From positions 19,047,001-19,111,000 of the forward strand of contig OX621265.1 of the NCBI GenBank assembly GCA_951640165.1: a stretch of 64,000 nt of DNA, read 5' to 3'. A program made the position numbers and the translations under genes. Positions within the stretch are counted from its first letter, which is position 1; each line of letters begins with the position of its first letter. The notes beneath the pieces were generated by a model that saw only the letters and a program-made list of their open reading frames with translations, ran no database searches and was not told the DNA's origin. Source of the DNA: Pseudoips prasinana (lineage: Eukaryota; Arthropoda; Insecta; Lepidoptera; Nolidae). Below are positions 59,518 to 64,000 of this stretch, in pieces.

Positions 59518-59679
59518 GATGATAGATGTTTATATCGTTGATTTACTATTTTCTACACTAATATTTCTAGGAGGTTTTCTGTTTCAGAATAATTAAGGTT
59601 TAGTAAGAACTTTTGCAGTTGAGTTTTACACTCTCTCTTCGAACAGTTTGCAATGGGTACGGATTTATTTATTTTATTG

Positions 59680-60222
59680 TACAGTTCACTATTACCGACC
59701 GAAAAAGTGGTATGAGATTTTTGATTGACACAGGGAGCAAACATTTCAGTTATTAACAAACCACAGAGACCTTCATCTATACAAAGTGAACAATACACAC
59801 TTTATGCCGCTAATGGTACAAAAATCAAGACATATGGTTTAAAAACACTCACTTTAAACTTGGGGCTACGTAGACGTTTTACGTGGATCTTCGTCATCGC
59901 CGATGTAACGCAACCAATTATCGGCGCGGATTTTTTAGAGCATTACAAGTTATTAGTGGACATAGCTGGTCGGAAACTTATTGACAGGGTAACTGAGCTG
60001 ACGACGCCTGCAACCCTGACCAAATCGACGCAGCAATCAATTCGGACTCTTTACGTTGGAAACAATCGGCGCATTACTCAACTTTTAAAAAAATATGAGG
60101 ATATTACGAAAATTTCTTCCCTCCACACTACTCCAAAACACAAGATTAAGCATCACATTATCACTAAAGGACCGCCTGTATCAGCACGTGCAAGACCATT
60201 ACCTCCTGATAATAATATCTAG
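59680..60222 (+). pseudogene. Ty3/gypsy-type protease remnant
   Basis: Retroviral-type aspartic protease part of a Ty3/gypsy LTR retrotransposon pol polyprotein. The active-site D-T-G triplet lies at about 59727-59735; one extra base just after it shifts the frame, and the frame then runs open to 60222. It includes the flap-side region, the second conserved hydrophobic-hydrophobic-G-A-D-F-L segment (IIGADFLEHY) and the linker toward reverse transcriptase. No reverse transcriptase follows: a tSINE-1 starts at about 60223. No LTR was identified nearby. Old, non-functional fragment. The family call rests on DTG plus IIGADFL spacing. Confidence 0.8.
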
Positions 60223-60445
60223 GGACAATGTCACACAGATCATCCTAGCCCCAAACTAAGCAAAGCTTGTACTATGGGTACCAGGCGACGATATACATAC
60301 TTATATAGATAGATAAATACTTAAATACATAGAAAACATCCATGACTCGGAAACATATATTCGTGCTCATCAAACAAATATTTGCACTTACCGGGATTCG
60401 AAACACCAGCTTTGTAGGCAGGAGCACTAGGCTACGGTGACCGTC
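60223..60445 (-). mobile_element. tSINE-1 ending the gypsy remnant
   Basis: Body from AGGGACAATGTCACACAGATC; the head has a deletion in the B-box region (GGGATTCGAAACACCAGC) and ends CTACGGTGACCGTC. Confidence 0.83.
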
Positions 60446-61107
60446 ATCGTATCGTCGCTTCCCGGCCCATCCGGCTCAGAAACTCACCGAAACACCCGTG
60501 ACCGGTATGTTTCTAAGTCAAACTGTAGGTGACGTAGCCGCCCTCCCATCCCAGCGCAAGGTGAAGCAGGATAGAACGCATGCCTAAGGCTTGTCCTAGT
60601 CTTGGTAAATAGCCAGGCGGATCAGGATCTACCACCAACCGTGCTAAAGAAAGCTGTTTTTATCTTTTTTTTTAAGTATTGAGCTATCAATATGACAGCC
60701 ACAGATTATAAGTTACAAAGTCAAAAAAAAAGACTGTACAATAAAAGTCGCTTCATAAACTGACCTGCCCTAATCTTTTGTATAAAAACTATGGTTATGC
60801 GCGCATTGGCCTATGTTTGGGGGTTCCGTAGGTAGGAATAACATTCTTAGACGAGTAAATTATTTTTATATAATGTCGTTTGAATATCTCGACATAAAAA
60901 CTCCAATTGCGTTGCGCTGGAAAGAGATCTTTTTACTAAACAAAATGCTGTAGGTACATTTTTTTTATTCTACTATTCTTTACAACTACAACATTAATAA
61001 CAAAAATAATAAACTTACCTGAAAAGAGAACATTTAAAGAAACTATTTCACAATTTACATTTAAAATTCATTATATTCATATTTACAACATAGTTGACAA
61101 CATCTAT
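60446..61107. other. mostly unassigned
   Basis: 60450-60650 is GC-rich with short CCGGCCCATCCGGCTC; I do not recognise it. 61018-61100 (GAAAAGAGAACATTTAAAG, CATAGTTGACAACATCTATTC) resembles the fold-back arms at 13090-13170 and 13400-13430. Confidence 0.4.
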
Positions 61108-61398
61108 TCATATAATAAAATCGTAGGAAAGTCAAAATTTAATATTTTTTTTAAAGGATACTTGGGGCGTGATCCACAATCGGTATCGAAGCCAAAAATA
61201 TACTTTTTAGAATTTATGTCTGTAATTATGTCCGAGCTAAACTCAAAAAGTACTGCATGGACTTACTTAAAATTTTGTATGAATATTACTAAGGGGTCGT
61301 GTCAACATATAGGCTACATAGTATCACGCTATCACCTACGGGGGAGGAGCTGTGATAATAATTTATAAAGTTTAACGCGGGTAAAACCGCGGGGCACT
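61108..61398 (+). mobile_element. Hel-B, left half of a second inverted pair
   Basis: TCATATAATAAAATCGTAGG start to hairpin CGCGGGTAAAACCGCG and GGGGCAC; the CTAG end is missing. Confidence 0.8.
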
Positions 61399-61401
61399 AA
61401 A

Positions 61402-61520
61402 ATCTAAAAACTATATTTTAAGCTTCGTTATCGATTGTAGATCACGCCCCAAGTATCCTTTAAAAAAAATATTCAATGTACAGTTTTGACTTTTCTACGC
61501 TTTTATTATTTGTAAAGATA
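61402..61520 (-). mobile_element. Hel-B, right part of a second inverted pair
   Basis: 5' third of Hel-B in reverse (GATTGTAGATCACGCCCCAAG, AGTTTTGACTTTTCTACG). The 3' two thirds are deleted. Confidence 0.75.
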
Positions 61521-61547
61521 TTTAGGCAAGTTAGCAGTATAAACTGA

Positions 61548-61655
61548 TTTGAATAGATTGTTGGTCTAGTGCTTAGTGATTCTAACTGCTAAACCAGAGG
61601 TCGTGGGTTCAATACCCACCGAGATCAAATCTTAATGCGATGAGCACGATTATTT
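61548..61655 (+). mobile_element. tSINE-5 head copy
   Basis: TTGTTGGTCTAGTGCTTAGTG and B box GGGTTCAATACCCACC; ends at ATTATTTGTTA where a Hel-B inserted. Confidence 0.65.
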
Positions 61656-61659
61656 GTTA

Positions 61660-61986
61660 CTAGCTGTGCCTTTGGTGTGGTTTTACCCGCGCTAAATTTT
61701 ATAAATTATCGAATAGCTCCTCCCCCGTAAGTGATAGCGTGATAATATGTAGCCTATATGTTGACCCGATCTCTTAGTAATATTCATGCAAAATTTGAAG
61801 TAAATCCATGCAGTACTTTTTGAGTTTAGCCAGGACATACATACAGACATACAGACACACAGACAAAAATTCTAAAAACTATATTTTTGGCTTCGATGTC
61901 TATTGTAGATCACGCCCCAAGTATCCTTTTAAAAAAATATTCAATGTACAGTTTTGACTTTCTTACGATTTTATTATATATATAGA
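61660..61986 (-). mobile_element. Hel-B Helitron, full length
   Basis: CTAGCTGTGCCTTTGGTGTGG start (hairpin disrupted by a small insertion) and 5' end GA at 61985-61986. Confidence 0.83.
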
Positions 61987-62142
61987 TAGATGGGTCTCTT
62001 CTTTGACTTAATCGTTGTGCAGTTGTCGGTCTAGCAGTTCCTAGTCTTCTCTATCATAAGCCTTCTCCTTGACTTCTTTCTAAGCTTCCATTTTCATGAT
62101 GTCTAGGTGTAAGTTCGATGTCTAATATGTATTTATTTACTA

Positions 62143-62453
62143 CTAGCTGTGCCCGCGACTTCGTTCGCGTGTTAATTAGTTTACTATGTTTTTTTTTGTT
62201 TTTTCTAAAATAAATGTTTTTTTCTAAATTAAAAGTAGCCTAAGTTACTCCTTATTACATCAGCTACCTGCCAATGAAAGTCCCGTCAAAATCGGTCCAG
62301 CCATTTCAGAGATTAGCCGGAACAAACAGACAGACAAAAATTGTAAAAAAAATATTTTGGTGTAGGTACCGTATATATATTCATATTTATGTAGAAAAAA
62401 ACGGTTATTTCAATATTACAAACAGACACTCTAATTTTATTTATTTGTATAGA
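62143..62453 (-). mobile_element. Hel-C Helitron, full length
   Basis: CTAGCTGTGCCCGCGACTTCG at 62143 and 5' end GA at 62452-62453. 311 bp. Confidence 0.87.
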
Positions 62454-62459
62454 CTACTG

Positions 62460-62690
62460 TTTATCGTATGGGCAGTGGTTACCTAGTGTCAGACTTGTCA
62501 AAGCCACTCAGTAGGCCTCTGACATGGCTTAACGACTGTTGTCTAATTACTACAAACCGGGACCGACAGCTTAACGTGCCCTCCGAAGCACGGAGACGCT
62601 CAGAAATTAAACCACATTGTCGGTCACCCATCTATGGACTGACCGCGACCCTAATTGCTTAACCTCACCGATCACTTATGGTGAGAGCAC
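62460..62690 (-). mobile_element. 5S-SINE
   Basis: Minus strand: body with CTCAGTAGGCCTCTGACATGG and CCCTCCGAAGCACGGAGACGC, head with GTCACCCATCTATGGACTGAC and TTGCTTAACCTCACCGATCAC. Ends at GTGAGAGCA. Confidence 0.78.
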
Positions 62691-62692
62691 TG

Positions 62693-62930
62693 ACGGTCAC
62701 CGTAGCCTAGTTGGTAGTGCTCCTGCCTACGAAAGCTGGTGGTCCTGGGTTCGAATTCTGGTAAGTGCAAATATTTGTGTGATGAGCACGAATATTTGTT
62801 TCTGAGTCATGGATGTTATCTGTTTATATAAGTATTTATCTATCTATATAAGTATGTATATCGTCGCCTGGTACCCATAGTACAAGCTTTGCTTAGTTTG
62901 GGGCTAGGATGATCTGTGTGACTTTGTACA
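62693..62930 (+). mobile_element. tSINE-1 copy
   Basis: GACGGTCACCGTAGCCTAGTT head, B box GGGTTCGAATTCTGG (one change), complete body. Abuts the 5S-SINE. Confidence 0.86.
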
Positions 62931-63086
62931 TAGAGCATCTGGCTATGTTTTTTATTTATAAATATATTTATGCCAATATTACTGCAGGATTATCACCTCA
63001 TTATTTATCAAGACGCGGCATAGACCATCTAGACTGAGATATTGGACAAACAAAAAATCTGTCAGCCTTATGAGGTCGCTTTCTGA

Positions 63087-63290
63087 ACAAAGACCTCCCC
63101 AAAAGATTTCCACAATGGATTTGGGGGGATATGCCATAATCATCACGCTTGGTAGTCGAGTTGGCGATCGCAGTATGATGGTCATAGTACACAGCTGACT
63201 GCCCGTTCCCTGGGAGAAATTCCCTCCGGTCGATTTCTACTCTCACCACGGGATGAAATGGGGTGGCGATATTCCATGCCATCAGCGATA
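63087..63290 (-). mobile_element. mini-RTE copy
   Basis: Reverse orientation: GACCTCCCCAAAAGATTTCC, GGGGGGATATGCCATAATC, GGTCGATTTCTACTCTCACC and CACGGGATGAAATGGGGTGG. Same internal junction as 36541-36793. Confidence 0.78.
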
Positions 63291-63699
63291 GACCAGCCAT
63301 ACACCTTACTAAAAATCATAGAGAACCAACAACTCAAAGAATATCTCCTAATTACCTAAACCATATTATATACGAATGAACAACTTAACTTCTATAATAA
63401 TTTCAACGTAAAAAGGTCCACAAGACTCCCAAATATTTTTGTGGAACCCTAAAAAAATAAGTAAGAACTAAACAGTCTAACATAGATACCAGTTATTATG
63501 ATAGATGACACGGTCAGAACAGGGTAGTGGACACTTCTTGTTAGGGAGCGGATATAGGCCGAGCGGTAGCGGGAGCGATTGTCTTAAATCTAATCTTTGA
63601 GTTCTGTCACCGCTGTATGAGTTGCCCTTCCATGGGATAAATATAGTGATAGTGATTATGTGCCCATACCGAGATTTTTTAAAGACAATGCCAGCACTA
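63291..63699. other. no recognised feature
   Basis: Unassigned; GGAGCGGATATAGGCCGAGC and a GATAGTGATAGTG-like patch near 63640 were not seen elsewhere in the window. Confidence 0.4.
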
Positions 63700-63840
63700 A
63701 GGAAATTAATTAATCTCCTTGACAATAACTTAATACAAGCTAGCTAAATATCACTACTATTATAAAATAAATTGTATAAATGTTTTAACATTCCGTGTAT
63801 CTAAACATCTGTAATAAGTAACTAGAAATAATAATTGTTT
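63700..63840 (+). mobile_element. LT1 LINE 3' part, tail lost
   Basis: CTCCTTGACAATAACTTAATAC, CATTCCGTGTATCTAAACATC; stops before the GTCTACGTGAATAAAAACC block. Confidence 0.55.
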
Positions 63841-64000
63841 ATTTTATTTATTTATTTATTTATTAACCAACTTACATTAACGGCTAGACCAAACATATAA
63901 GTTATAGGTTACATATTAAGCAAATGTTACAACATTTACAACTTATACTATATTGAATAGTTATATTTTTACATAAAACATGAGAATACAATAATATTTA
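63841..64000 (-). mobile_element. possible LINE 3' end, cut by window end
   Basis: (TTTA)n run then AACCAACTTACATTAACGGC; orientation suggests a tail on the minus strand. The rest lies outside the window. Confidence 0.4.

Noticed and set aside
59414..59596. Cysteine- and valine-rich small protein
   Set aside because: The peptide comes from a (GT)n microsatellite.

Overview
The window looks like about 64 kb of repeat-dominated, AT-rich nuclear DNA from a moth or butterfly (Lepidoptera). The reasons are the repeat content: many short Helitrons with the terminal hairpin CGCGGGTAAAACCGCG followed by ...CTAG, tRNA-headed SINEs with A and B boxes, RTE-type non-LTR retrotransposons ending in (ATG)n/(ATC)n, and cecropia-type mariners. 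I assign the order from recollection of repeats typical of lepidopteran genomes, not from a search. I see no intact host gene, rRNA gene or functional tRNA gene; the only host-derived coding sequence recognised is a broken retrocopy of ribosomal protein P2.

Names used below. Helitrons: Hel-A (5' TCCTACTAATATT or TCACACTAATATT), Hel-B (5' TCTATACATATAATAAAATCG), Hel-C (5' TCTATACAAATAAATAAAAT), Hel-D (Hel-A-like with (GTCT)n) and other minor forms; all insert between A and T and end CTAG. tSINE-1 (head GTCACCGTAGCCTAGTTGG), tSINE-2 (head GCGTGGTTGGTAAA, tail ...TTTGGGATCAGATGGCCGTG), tSINE-3 (head CGTTGGTCTAGCGGTAG), tSINE-4 (head CGTGTGGCGCAGCGG), tSINE-5 (B box and TGGTCTAG head, mostly short). 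5S-SINE has a 5S rRNA-like head. mini-RTE is an RTE 5' leader fused to the RTE 3' tail. LT1 to LT5 are 3' ends of five non-LTR families.

Layout. 1-8 kb: Helitrons, a hairpin insertion with 20-bp direct repeats, and a GGGTTCCGTA-type element cut by a LINE tail. 8-20 kb: LINE ends, SINEs, the P2 retrocopy inside a tSINE-3, a long fold-back, and a SINE-in-SINE insertion. 20-26 kb: a near-perfect 179-bp hairpin and two mariners lying head to head 8 bp apart. 28-33 kb: a nest of Helitrons and a third, intact mariner. 33-46 kb: dense nested SINE, Helitron, LINE and mini-RTE copies. 46.9-50.2 kb: a nearly full-length RTE with perfect 10-bp target duplications, inactivated by one stop codon and one frameshift. 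51-53 kb: tandem RTE 3' ends and local duplications carrying a MITE. 53-64 kb: more Helitrons, including inverted Hel-B pairs, a Ty3/gypsy protease remnant and SINEs.

Functionally the window is a record of mobile-element activity. The two complete mariners look recent because their open frames differ by one residue. The RTE 3' tail is shared by an autonomous-type copy, by internally deleted mini-RTEs and by tandem 3' fragments, so one reverse transcriptase probably mobilised them. Nested insertions with clean target duplications allow relative dating at many points.
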